This document shows positions 34,803 through 45,300 of a stretch of 64,000 nt of DNA, piece by piece. The position numbers and the translations under genes were made by a program. The notes below the pieces were generated by a model. It did not search any database, was not told the origin of the DNA, and worked only from the letters and a program-made list of their open reading frames with translations. Positions within the stretch are counted from its first letter, which is position 1; the number at the start of each line of letters is the position of its first letter. The stretch comes from Pseudomonas sp. (GTDB lineage Bacteria > Pseudomonadota > Gammaproteobacteria > Pseudomonadales > Pseudomonadaceae): positions 62,001 to 126,000 of the forward strand of contig NZ_JASLAW010000246.1 of the NCBI RefSeq assembly GCF_030147005.1, read 5' to 3'.

Positions 34803-35366
34803 TTGAACGACTCTGAACATCTGAAAGGACTGTGCGCCCGTTTCAACTCCGGAGAGCATCTGAGGTTTACGTTTTTCTGGGGGCACCAGCGCAGCAAAAC
34901 TGTCGTCACGGCTTCGTGCTTCAGCCAATGGTTCGAGGCCGGGTTCATTGTCGAGGGGCAACATTACCCGACGGCCGAACACTTCATGATGGCCGAGAAA
35001 GCGGCCTTGTTCGATGATCAGGAAAGTCGTGCGCAGGTGCTCCACGCTCCAACTCCTAATGCCGCCAAAGCACTTGGCCGCAACGTGCGCGGATTTGATG
35101 ATAAGGTTTGGCTGCAACACCGATACGACATTGTTGTTCGAGCGAACCAGGCCAAGTTCTCTCAGAATCCGCAGTTAAACGATTATCTTCTACAAACCGG
35201 TTCGCGCGTTATTGTCGAAGCCAGCCCGGTTGATAACATCTGGGGTATAGGGCTCGCACAGGACAACGCGGATGCGAACAATCCAAATCTGTGGAAAGGT
35301 TTGAATCTGTTGGGATTTGCGCTGATGCAGGTGCGGGACGGGACTAGTATCCCAGCCCCATGGTAG
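34803..35366 (+). CDS. NADAR-family protein (YbiA-like)
   Basis: 187 residues of the NADAR/YbiA fold (FFWGHQRSKTVVTASCFSQW at the start, EGQHYPTAEHFMMAEKAALF, and DNIWGIGLAQDNADANNPNL near the end). These proteins hydrolyse N-glycosidic bonds in ADP-ribose derivatives or riboflavin intermediates; some remove ADP-ribose from guanine in DNA. The start appears to be TTG with GAGGA nine bases before it. It lies alone beside the inverted-repeat region. Housekeeping versus phage-defence roles cannot be separated here. Confidence 0.85.
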   Translation: MNDSEHLKGLCARFNSGEHLRFTFFWGHQRSKTVVTASCFSQWFEAGFIVEGQHYPTAEHFMMAEKAALFDDQESRAQVLHAPTPNAAKALGRNVRGFDDKVWLQHRYDIVVRANQAKFSQNPQLNDYLLQTGSRVIVEASPVDNIWGIGLAQDNADANNPNLWKGLNLLGFALMQVRDGTSIPAPW

Positions 35367-35392
35367 TGACCTGACCTTACTCGCGAAAAACG

Positions 35393-35421
35393 CAGAAGCC
35401 TTGGCGAACGCCAGGGCTTCT
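35393..35421 (+). terminator. Hairpin terminator after the NADAR gene
   Basis: Stem AGAAGCC-TTGGCG / CGCCA-GGGCTTCT with an AA loop, followed by TTGC. Positioned 27 bases after the NADAR stop. The T-run is weak. Confidence 0.6.
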
Positions 35422-35614
35422 TGCATGCGGCCTTATTAAGACCGCGCGTCAATCAACAAAAGCTGAGTCACCCGAATTTTCGTCAATACCTTCGAGCGTC
35501 TGCTTCTGGCGGCGGACATTCCTGAATTAGCAGCTTCTAGCCTTTCGTCCCTATTGCGAACATCCGCGCTCCCAGGCGTTTGCTCTCCATCTTATGCTGC
35601 AAACCTGAGCGAGT

Positions 35615-36073
35615 TCAAAGATCCCGCAGCATCAATCGCTGCTCCTTACCCCACGCCCGAAAAAACTCCTGCACCTGCCATCCACGCTTGGCGTAGTAGT
35701 CGCTGCGATCATAGGTGTGCAAGTACAATCGCGTGGTGCCGTTGGCCTTTGCGGCGTCGCAGATGCCTTCTATCAATTGTTCCGCCAACCCTCGCTTCCT
35801 TGCCTGCGGGGCGATAAAGACGCAGGCTAGCCAGGGCCCCAGCTCCGGGCGCTCGGGCAAGTCGTTGGCGGCAAGTGCAGCGCCGCCAAGTAGCTGGTCA
35901 TCCTCTAGGGCGATCAGACATTGCCAATCACCGTTGCCCTGGCCTTCCGCGAATTCGCGTTGCCAATCGGCCAATGGCTGCTCAACAAACTCGTATGCGA
36001 ACTGCTGATGCAGCCACTGCGCCAGGGTGTCGCTGTGTTGCATATGGTCACGCAGCCAAACCAGGCGGGGCAT
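35615..36073 (-). CDS. GNAT-family N-acetyltransferase
   Basis: 152 residues. The acetyl-CoA site reads VFIAPQARKRGLAEQLIEGI, a variant of the R/Q-x-x-G-x-G/A motif, preceded by the beta-4 strand and followed by TTRLYLHTYDRSDYYAKRGW. It acetylates an unknown amine substrate. It has no operon partner, and the flanks are non-coding remnants. Confidence 0.85.
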   Translation of the reverse strand: MPRLVWLRDHMQHSDTLAQWLHQQFAYEFVEQPLADWQREFAEGQGNGDWQCLIALEDDQLLGGAALAANDLPERPELGPWLACVFIAPQARKRGLAEQLIEGICDAAKANGTTRLYLHTYDRSDYYAKRGWQVQEFFRAWGKEQRLMLRDL

Positions 36074-36188
36074 GTGAGAGTCTTCCTTGTTTTTGGGTCA
36101 GTACGCGTATGTGGCCGCAAGGAGGGAATAGGGTCAAGCGCAACGGTGAAAAGGTGACTGAAACGGTAACAGATTTATTTTTCTTCCG

Positions 36189-36238
36189 GAATGACCGCTT
36201 CTGGCCGGTTAGCGACGGTCTGACTTCGACCGTCGCTA
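36189..36238. repeat. Dispersed CCGCTTNTGGCCG motif with hairpin
   Basis: GACCGCTTCTGGCCGG is followed by a perfect 11-bp stem TAGCGACGGTC / GACCGTCGCTA (36210-36220:36228-36238). Related CCGCTT-N-TGGCCG sequences occur at 49061 and 52569. The hairpin may terminate the recombinase remnant on the minus strand. Confidence 0.45.
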
Positions 36239-36245
36239 TGCATGA

Positions 36246-36725
36246 TCAAACCTCAGTCTGTTCCGCCATTTCCAGGGCGTCATCGACCTCAATCCCCAAA
36301 TATCGAACAGTGCGGACGATACGAGCGTATTGACGAGTGGATAGATGGTCTGAGGTATGTAGCCGACTAGGAAAAAGGCAGTCCTCGCTGCGTAGTTGTG
36401 CCTGATGTATCCATGCCACGAGAGCTGACCGTGTTTGCTCAGTGATCTCAAACTGCACTGGTCGCTGCGTTTTCTGCTGCATCACCATGGCTCGTGATGA
36501 TACGTGTTCGCCATGGGCGACATCGCGCACGCGGAGCTTGGTTAAGTCGCAGGCTCGAAGCTTACTGTCGATGGCCAGATCGAAGAGAGCCAGATCCCGG
36601 GTTCTTTCCGCAATTTGAAGCCTTACTCGGATGGCCCAGATATCTCTCAGTCGGAGTGGGGCTTTCTGCCCGACTAGTTTTCCTTTGTTCCAGGGCTGAC
36701 GGCCGCAGGTAGCGATGATGTTCAT
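36246..36725 (-). pseudogene. Internally deleted tyrosine recombinase
   Basis: 159 residues with an intact start (GGAGGA seven bases before ATG) and intact C-terminus. It resembles a small Pseudomonas tyrosine-recombinase family of about 200 residues. The C-terminal tail with the catalytic-Tyr region is present (TVRYLGIEVDDALEMAEQTE). It is joined directly after LSTRQYARIVR, so the ~40 residues that normally carry the H-x-x-R and His/Trp catalytic residues are missing in frame. A non-functional integrase is inferred. It lies just upstream of the CDI-type locus. Confidence 0.75.
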
Positions 36726-36976
36726 AACAAGTCCTCCACGTGTGGAAAGACAAGGATGGCTAATCAGAGCGACGATCGCTCACCGGCCAAGAGTACTCTC
36801 TTAGAGGGGTCTAAGAAGCCGGAGGGAAATTAAGTGTAGGAAATTTCTCACGCGCCCTTGAACTTTAATGAGCAACAGTTGTTCATAGGGGAGTTGCCTG
36901 TCAGAGGCAATTCTCGCAGATCACGTGCCGTTCTGGTGCATGCTGCACCCGCAGGAAGATTTCACAGGGATGCGAA

Positions 36977-38755
36977 ATGAAAGTATGTTTCCGGCCTAAG
37001 GAGTACCTGGCCCGTTTCGGTACGTTGTACTTGCCTGTTAGAAAACTGCCACCGTCCCTTCATTCGGTGGCCGTATTGTTGTTCGGTTTGATCAGCTGTT
37101 TCGGCGTGCAGGCCGCTGACCCTCCCGCACCTGCCCAACAGTTGCTATTGCAGCAGGACCGCGAGCGAGCGTTGCGCGAGCAACTTGAGCCGTCGCCGGA
37201 TGTGCGCCTTGAGGCGCCGCCCTCATCCTCCGCCGGGGTTTTGCTCGAGAAGCGCGAATCCCCCTGTTTCCTGATTCGTCAGGTCGTCTTGAACGGCGAG
37301 TTGGCTGAAGATTTTCAATGGGCACTGCGCAGCGCCGATCCCAAAAATGACCCGGCCACCGGTCAATGTCTGGGTGCCCAAGGCATCAACCTGACGATGA
37401 AGCGAATCCAGAATGCAATCATCGAGCGCGGGTTTGTCACGACACGCGTGCTTGCACCGCCTCAGGATTTAAACAGCGGTGTGCTGCAACTGACCCTGAT
37501 TCCGGGGCGCATTCATTCCATCCGCTTCGCCGAAGGCACCTCTACCCGAGCCAATGCCTGGAACGCGGTGCCTGCCAAAACAGGTGACCTGCTGAACCTG
37601 CGTGATCTTGAGCAAGCGTTGGAAAACTTCAAACGCGTGCCCACGGCTGAGGCGGATATCCAAATCGCCGCGGCCCAAGGGATGGACGCAAAGCCGGGCG
37701 ACAGTGACTTGGTTATCGCGTGGAAACAGGCACTTCCCGTGCGTTTGAGCGTGTCGGTAGATGATTCGGGAACCGACGCCACAGGTAAATACCTGGGTTC
37801 GGCTTCGGTGTCGTTGGACAACCTGCTGAGCCTGAACGATTTGTTCTACGCCAGCTTCAACCACGACTTGGGCGGGGGGGACGCGGGTAATCGTGGTTCC
37901 AAGGGCCATACCTTGCACTACTCTGTCCCCTACGGTTATTGGCTGTTTGGCGTCACGTCCAGCGAGTATGACTATCACCAGACGGTCGCTGGGGCCAACC
38001 AGACTTACAAGTACACCGGAGAAAGCAAAAACAATGAGATCAGCGCGTCTCGCTTGCTGTATCGCGATGCCGTGCGCAAAACCACGCTCAAGCTCAGTGG
38101 CTGGACGCGCACTTCGCAAAACTATATCGACCATACCGAGATCGAAATTCAGCGCCGACGCATGGCAGGCTGGGCGCTGGGGCTGAGTCATCGGGAGTTC
38201 ATCGGTACCGCCACGCTCGATCTGGGCACCAGCTATCGCCGGGGCACAGGTGCGCGCAACGCAATCGCTGCGCCTGAGGAGGCGTTTGACGAAGGGACCT
38301 CGCGTTCGCAGATCATCAACGCCGACGCGCAATTTTCCGTACCGTTTGGCCTTGCCACGCAGCGCTTGCGTTACACCGCGGCCTGGCGTGCGCAGTGGAA
38401 CCGCACGGCGTTGGTGCCGCAGGATCGTTTCTCGATCGGCGGGCGCTACAGCGTTCGCGGGTTTGACGGTGAAAACATTTTGTCGGCCGACCGTGGTTGG
38501 CTGGTGCGTAACGACCTCGGCCTGGCGCTGGGCAACTCCGGGCAGGAAACCTACCTGGGTGTTGACTACGGCAAGGTGGGCGGGCCTTCAAGCCAATACC
38601 TCATTGGTGATCATCTGGCTGGGTACGTGGTGGGGTTGCGCGGTGGCTACCGGCAAGTTTCTTACGACGTGTTTGTCGGTCAACCGATCAGCAAACCCAA
38701 GGGCTTCGAGACTGCCAGTACCACGGCAGGTTTCAGCCTGACGTGGTCGATGTGA
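36977..38755 (+). CDS. cdiB: Two-partner-secretion outer-membrane transporter (CdiB/ShlB)
   Basis: 592 residues. The signal peptide ends at about VQA-47. A plug helix rich in Gln/Arg (about 52-75) follows, then POTRA_2 domain(s) (about 92-190; CFLIRQVVLNGELAEDFQWA), then a 16-strand ShlB/FhaC-type barrel ending in FSLTWSM with the C-terminal aromatic pattern. It exports the large exoprotein encoded at 39313 across the outer membrane. It is the first gene of the cluster; cdiC follows ten bases after its stop. A 250-bp non-coding promoter region lies upstream. Confidence 0.92.
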   Translation: MKVCFRPKEYLARFGTLYLPVRKLPPSLHSVAVLLFGLISCFGVQAADPPAPAQQLLLQQDRERALREQLEPSPDVRLEAPPSSSAGVLLEKRESPCFLIRQVVLNGELAEDFQWALRSADPKNDPATGQCLGAQGINLTMKRIQNAIIERGFVTTRVLAPPQDLNSGVLQLTLIPGRIHSIRFAEGTSTRANAWNAVPAKTGDLLNLRDLEQALENFKRVPTAEADIQIAAAQGMDAKPGDSDLVIAWKQALPVRLSVSVDDSGTDATGKYLGSASVSLDNLLSLNDLFYASFNHDLGGGDAGNRGSKGHTLHYSVPYGYWLFGVTSSEYDYHQTVAGANQTYKYTGESKNNEISASRLLYRDAVRKTTLKLSGWTRTSQNYIDHTEIEIQRRRMAGWALGLSHREFIGTATLDLGTSYRRGTGARNAIAAPEEAFDEGTSRSQIINADAQFSVPFGLATQRLRYTAAWRAQWNRTALVPQDRFSIGGRYSVRGFDGENILSADRGWLVRNDLGLALGNSGQETYLGVDYGKVGGPSSQYLIGDHLAGYVVGLRGGYRQVSYDVFVGQPISKPKGFETASTTAGFSLTWSM

Positions 38756-38764
38756 GGGTTTGCC

Positions 38765-39271
38765 ATGCAACTCGATAACCTTGAGCTGATCGCGCCGGCG
38801 TTCAGCGAAAAGCCATGGAACGAGGCCCAGGCGCTGGGTGCCGCCGTATGGCTGTGGATGCACTCGGCGAGCCATCGCGATGTGCCGCTGCACACCCTGA
38901 ACGCGCTGCTGTTGCCAGCTATTGCCAACCGCCAGTTCATCATCGGCTACGAATCGGGGCGCCCGGTGTTTTACGCCGCCTGGTGTTGGTTCAGCGTCGA
39001 GGCCGAGCAGCGCTATGTGCAAAATCCTGCCATCAGCCTGCCTGCGCACGACTGGAACAGCGGCGAGCGACTGTGGTTCCTGGACTGGGTGGCGCCTTTT
39101 GGTCACAGCGCCCGCCTTGCACGCTTAGTGCAGCGCCATTTGTTTGCCGACAGCCGGTTCAGCGCTCTGTATCACCGTGGCAACGAGCGCGGGTTACGGA
39201 TCAAGCGGTTTCAAGGTGCTGCTCTGGCGCGCTTGAAGTGGCCGATCGCGGCCGTTGCCCGCCAATCGTAG
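38765..39271 (+). CDS. cdiC: Toxin-activating lysine acyltransferase (CdiC/HlyC-like)
   Basis: 168 residues of the HlyC-like acyltransferase family. The catalytic His is in GAAVWLWMHSASHRDVPLHT and the Asp in LWFLDWVAPFGHSARL. In RTX systems such enzymes transfer acyl groups from acyl-ACP to lysines of the toxin. In some CDI loci the same type (CdiC) modifies CdiA. Here it lies between cdiB and cdiA in the same direction, so CdiA is the likely substrate. Confidence 0.9.
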   Translation: MQLDNLELIAPAFSEKPWNEAQALGAAVWLWMHSASHRDVPLHTLNALLLPAIANRQFIIGYESGRPVFYAAWCWFSVEAEQRYVQNPAISLPAHDWNSGERLWFLDWVAPFGHSARLARLVQRHLFADSRFSALYHRGNERGLRIKRFQGAALARLKWPIAAVARQS

Positions 39272-39312
39272 TACTTGCGGCATTTTAGAGCTTTCAAGAC
39301 ACAGGGATCGTC

Positions 39313-42300
39313 ATGAACAAACACCTCTACAGGATCGTTTTTAACAAAGCCCGTGGCCTGCTGATGGTAGTGGCCGAAAACGTGCTGGGCAGCAAAAAAG
39401 CCTCAGGCACCGGGATCGGTGTCGTCCCTGTCGTCTTGAATACTGTGCTGACACTGCGTCCCCTGCGGTTCTCATTGATGGCGGCGTTGGGCTTGATCAC
39501 ATTGGCCTCGCCGCTGGCCTGGGGCGATATTGTGGTTGACCGTGGCGCTGCGCCCGGCCAGCAACCGGTGATTATCAACGCCGCAAACGGTGTGCCCCAA
39601 GTCAACATTCAGGCCCCGAGTGCGGCAGGGGTGTCACGTAACACCTACAGCCAGTTCGACGTTAATGCCCAAGGCGCGATCCTTAACAATGCGCGCACCA
39701 ATACCCAAACTCAGCTGGGTGGCTGGATTGAGGGCAATGCGCATTTGGCCGGCGGTACGGCGCGGGTGATCCTTAATGAGGTCAACAGCAGCAACCCCAG
39801 CCAATTGCGTGGTTACATCGAAGTCGCCGGTGACCGAGCCCAGGTGGTGATCGCCAACCCGTCGGGCATCGCCTGTGACGGCTGTGGTTTTATCAACGCT
39901 AACCGTGCCACCTTGACCAGCGGCAGTGCGCAGATGCAGGACGGCCAATTGCAAGGCTACCGCGTTGAAAGCGGCAAGGTGGTTATCTCCGGCAAGGGCC
40001 TGGACGCATCGCAGACCGACTTTACCGATGTCATCGCACGCTCGGTCGAGGTCAATGCCGGTATCTGGGCCAAGGACCTGCGGGTGACCAGTGGCGCCAA
40101 CCAGGTCAATGCCGACAATACCCAGGCGACGGTCATCAACGGTTCCGGCGATAAGCCCCAGGTCGCCATTGACGTGGCGCAGCTGGGTGGCATGTATGCC
40201 GGCAAAATCAAGTTGGTGGGTACCGAAGCCGGCCTCGGCGTGCGCAATGCCGGGCAAATAGGTTCGAGTGCCGGCGATGTGGTCATCAGCGCCGACGGGC
40301 GCCTGGGCAACAGCGGGCAAATCAGCAGCAGTCAGAACCTGCAGGTGGACAGCCAGCTGGGCATCGATAACAGCGGTTCGCTGTACAGCAAGGGCGCCGC
40401 GACGCTGTCCAGTCGTGGCGATATCAACAACCAAGGGGTGGTGGCTGCGCAGCAGGACTTGACCCTGACCGCCCAAACCATCGACAACGCCAGCAGGTCG
40501 ATATTGGGCGCAGGTGTGGCAGCTGACGGCGCGGTCAGTGGCAATGGCGCACTGCGCGTCAGCGCCAGCCAGACGCTCAAGCACCAAGGCTCGGCGATTG
40601 CTGCCGGGGATCTGCAGTTGAGCGCCGAGAACCTTGACCTCAATGCGAGTAAGACCGCTGCGCAAAATGTCATGCTCACTGCCCGCACGGGCGGCGCTGA
40701 CTTAAGCGGTGCAGCGTTGGACGCGACAGGGACGTTGAGCACAGCGGTGCGACAAACCCTGACCACCGACAGTGCCAAAATCAACACCGAAGGTGTGCAA
40801 TTGGCCGCCGGCAGCCTGTCCAACCGCCAAGGTGAAATCGTCCAGGTCGGCAAGGGCGCCACGGTGATTGCTGTGTCCGACAGCCTGGATAACACCAAAG
40901 GACGCATCGCCAGCAATGCGACCGACGTACGCCTTTCGGCGGCGCGCCTGTCCAATGCCAAGGGCAGGATCGAGCATGCCGGCACGGGCAGCCTGACCCT
41001 TCAGGGCCAGGCGCTGACAGGTGCCCAAGGCAGCCTGCAGAGCAATGGTCTACTGCAAGTCACCGTTGCCGACGCGGTACTGGACGGCGCCACCACCGTA
41101 GCCCGGCAGATTCAAATCGACGCCAACCAACTGTCCAATCGGCAGGGGAACATCCTGCAGACCGGCGCGGGCACGTTGCGCATCAACACCATGGGCCTGC
41201 TGGACAACACGGGCGCCACAGTGGCCAGTGACAGTGATATCAGCCTGACGGCTGATCGCTTGCTCAATCAAGGCGGCGCGGTTCAGGCGGCGGTGGCCGG
41301 CAACCTCAAGGTCACCGCGCATACGCTGTTGGACAACAGTGCAGGCACGCTGGCCGCAGCCAAGGGCGCACAGTTGAGTACCGGGCAGTTGCTCAACGCG
41401 CAAGGCAAGATCACTGCGGGCGACAGCCTCACGCTGTCCGGCGGGCAGGTGAACAATGACCACGGCACGCTGGCGGCCATCGGCGCACTCAGTGTCAGCG
41501 CCGACGCATTGCGTAACCGGCAGGGCACCGTGGGTTCGGTCGGCGGGCCGCTGGTGCTGACGGTGAGCCAGGGCGCGTTCGATAACATCGGCGGTGTGGT
41601 GCAGGCCCGGCAAGGCGTGACAATTACCAGCCTGGGCCTGAATAACGACGATGGGTTGATCAGTGGCGCGGCCTTGTTGCTCGACAGTGCCGGGCAAGGC
41701 CTGTCAAACCAGCGCGGCGCCATTATCGGCAGCGGCACCGTGGACCTGCGCAGTGGTGAGCTCAAGAACCAGGCCGGGCTTATCCAGGGTAGCGGTGCGA
41801 TCACACTCGACACCCATGGGCAAACGTTGACCAATACTGACTCGGGCAGCGCCAATGGCATCCTCGGGCAGGCCGGTATCACGCTGCGCTCCGGCAACCT
41901 GAACAACAACGCCGGCTTTATCGGCAGTAAAGGCGACGTGGCGATCCATGCCGCGCAGGTCGATAACCTCGACGCCGGTGTACTCAGCAGTGAAAAGAGC
42001 CTGCTGCTAACCGCTGGCGGCCTGAGCAATCGCGGCGGCCAGCTGCAGAGCCTGGGGAACGCGCGGCTGGACATCGGCAGCGGTCACCTCGATAACGTCG
42101 GCGGCCTGCTGCGTGCCGGGCGCACCTTGACGGTCGATGCAGGACAGTTGGATAACCAGCAGACCCAAGGGAGCAACCAGGGCGTAGAGGGGCAGTCGTT
42201 AGCCCTGAACCTGGCGCAGTTGCTTAACCGCTCGGGTGCCATTCGTGCCGACCAGTTGCTGAGCGTCAACAATACCGGGCAGTTGGACAACAGTGCGGGC

Positions 42301-45300
42301 CTGATCTCGTCGAGCAAGCAAGTGTCGATCAACGCAGACCAAGCGCTGCTCAACAGTGCCGGTACATTGATCGCCGGAGAACGGCTCGGCCTGACCAGCG
42401 CCAGCCTCAGTGGCGATGGCCGCGTGTTTAGCCTGGGCGACATCAGCCTCAACCTGGCTTCGGGGTTGGTCAATACCGGCAAACTGCAAGCCAACGGTAA
42501 TCTAGAGGTGACCCTGCAAGGCACGCTCGACAACCAGGGTGGGGTTCAGGCCGGCAAGCAATTGCGGGTATTGAGCGGTGGGGTTGAAAACCGCGCCAAC
42601 GGTGAGATCAGTGCCGCGCAATTGACCCTTGATGTGGGGGATACCCTGAATAACCGTGGCTTGATCGATGCCCAGATCACCCGAATCAATACCCAGGTGC
42701 TCAACAACCTTGGCAGCGGCCGTATTTATGGTGATCACGTATCCGTTGCGGCGGGGCAACTGACCAATGATGTGGAAGATGCCCGAGCGGCCGTGATCGC
42801 CGCGCGCGAACGCCTGGACATTGGCGTCGGGACGCTGGTCAACCGTGAGCACGCCATGCTTTTCAGTGCCGGTGACTTGTTGATCGGCGGCGCGCTGGAT
42901 GCCCAGGGCCAGGCCACCGGCCAGGCCGGGCTGGTGCATAACGCCAGCGCAAGTATCGAAGCACTCGGCGGGCTGAGCCTTAACAGTGCGGAGTTGCGCA
43001 ATACCAACGAACACTTCAGCACCCAAGTGGTTGAGGTCAGCCGCGAAGGCGTCCAGGAGTTCCAGCACACCGGCTCTGCCAATCGCTATCGCCCGGATCA
43101 GATCTCACTCTACAACGACGAAGTCAGCCACTTGGTCAGCCCCGAGGGCGTGGCCGATAACTACAACCGCTACGACTACACTCGTACCACTACCCAGACC
43201 CAGATCCTCACCTCGGACCCGGGTGAAATCCTTTCCGGCGGCTCAATGCTGCTGACCGCCAATTCGGTGTTGAACGACAAGAGCCGGATCATCGCCGGCG
43301 GCACGTTGGTGGGCACTATCGGACAGCTCAACAACACCGAAGTCACCGGGCAGCAGACGGTGACGGACAGTGGCACGTTCAGCCATTTGTATCGCATCCA
43401 TCGCAAGGGCCGTGACCGTCAGGGCCGTTCGACAGCCGCCTACAACCCGGCCGCCAGCGTCACGGATATTTTCCTGCGGCCAACCCAGTACCTGCAAAAC
43501 ACCGCCCATACCGGCAGTGGCCTGCAACTCGGCACTCGCCTGACCAGTAGCGTCGATCAGGCTGCCGGCGGTGCCAGTGCGGCCAAGGTCAATGTGGGCA
43601 ATGGCCGAGCGCCTGGCCCGGTGCTGGAAGTGGCGGCACTGCAAGCGACGGCGGCGGGAGGCGTAGGTGAGTCAATCCGTACCGGCGGGCTTAACGTGCA
43701 GGTGCCGGACAACAGCCTGTTCCACCTCAATCCCCAGGCCAACCCGAACTATCTGGTGGAGAGCGACCCGCGTTTCACCAGTTATCGTTCCTGGCTGTCT
43801 TCCAACTACATGCTGGATCGGCTGCAACTGGATCCGGGCCTGACCCTTACGCGGCTGGGCGATGGTTTCTATGAGCAAAAACTGATCCGCGAACAGATTG
43901 CCCAACTCACCGGCAGACGCTTCCTCGACGGCTACGCCAATGATGAGACCCAGTACCGCGCGTTGCTCGACAGTGCGCTGACCTACGCCGGCAAGTGGAA
44001 GCTGGTGCCGGGTGTGGCGCTCAGCCCTGAGCAAATGGCCCAGTTGACCAGCGACATCGTCTGGCTGGTGAAGAAGGACGTGACCCTTGCCGACGGCAGC
44101 GTGACGCAGGCGTTGGTGCCGCAGGTGTATGTGCGGGTGCGCGACGGCGACCTGGATGGCTCCGGTGCACTAATGGCGGGCAACGTGGTCGACCTCAAGC
44201 TACAAGGCGACCTGGTTAACCGCGGCACGATCGCCGGGCGCAGCGTGCTGGCGATTTCCGCCGACAACCTGCAGAACCTGGGCGGGCGCCTGACCGGTGG
44301 CGAGGTGGAGGTAAAAGCCCGCACCGACTTGAACAACCTCGGCGGGTTGATCGATGCCTCCACGCGCTTGAATACGGTTGCCGGTCGCGATATCAACATG
44401 GTGTCCACCACGCGCAACACCGAAAGTGCCCAGGGCACCGCCACGGGTATTTCGCGGGTTGCCGGGTTGTTTGTCTCCGATGCCAAGGGTGAACTGGTGG
44501 TGAACGCGGCGCGCGATATCAACCTGAGTGCGGCGCAGATCGTCAGTTCCGGCAAGGACGGCAAGACCACGGTGGTTGCTGGCCACGATATCAACCTGGG
44601 CACGGTGACCCAGAGCCGTGAACAAAGCGTGCAATGGAACGCCAGCAACTGGCGCAAGGACGCGAGCCGCACCGATGTCGGCAGTGTTATCCAGGGTGAG
44701 GGCGAGGTACGCCTGATCGCAGACAATGACCTCAATGCCCGAGGCGCCAAGGTCGTCAGCGAGCAGGGCGGGGTCACCGTTTCGACAGGCCGCGACGTCA
44801 ATTTAAGCACCAGCCAGAGCTACAACTTTGTCGACGAGGCCCATAAGGTCACCGGCAGTAACAGCTTGTTCTCCAGCAAGACCACTACAACCCGCGACAC
44901 CGTGAGTGAAACCCGCGCTCAGGCCACCACCCTCAGTGGCGAGACCGCGTGGGTCAAGGCCGACAATGACTTGAATGTGCGCGGCAGTAACGTGGTCTCC
45001 ACCAGTGGCACCACCCTGGTAGCCGGGCACGATGTGAATGTGGTGGCCGCCACCGACCAGCTCAGCGAACAGCACTTCAAGGAGGTCAAGCAAAGCGGGC
45101 TGTTCAGCGGTGGCGCCATCGCGGTGACCATCGGCAGCCAGCAGCGCAGCGACAAAAACCGTACCGCCAGTGAAACGGCGGCGGCCAGCACCATCGGCGC
45201 CACCGATGGCAACGTGAGTATCCTGGCCGGCAATGCCTACCGCCAGGTCGGCAGCCAAGTGACGGCGCCCAAGGGCGATGTGAACATTGCCGCGCGGTTG

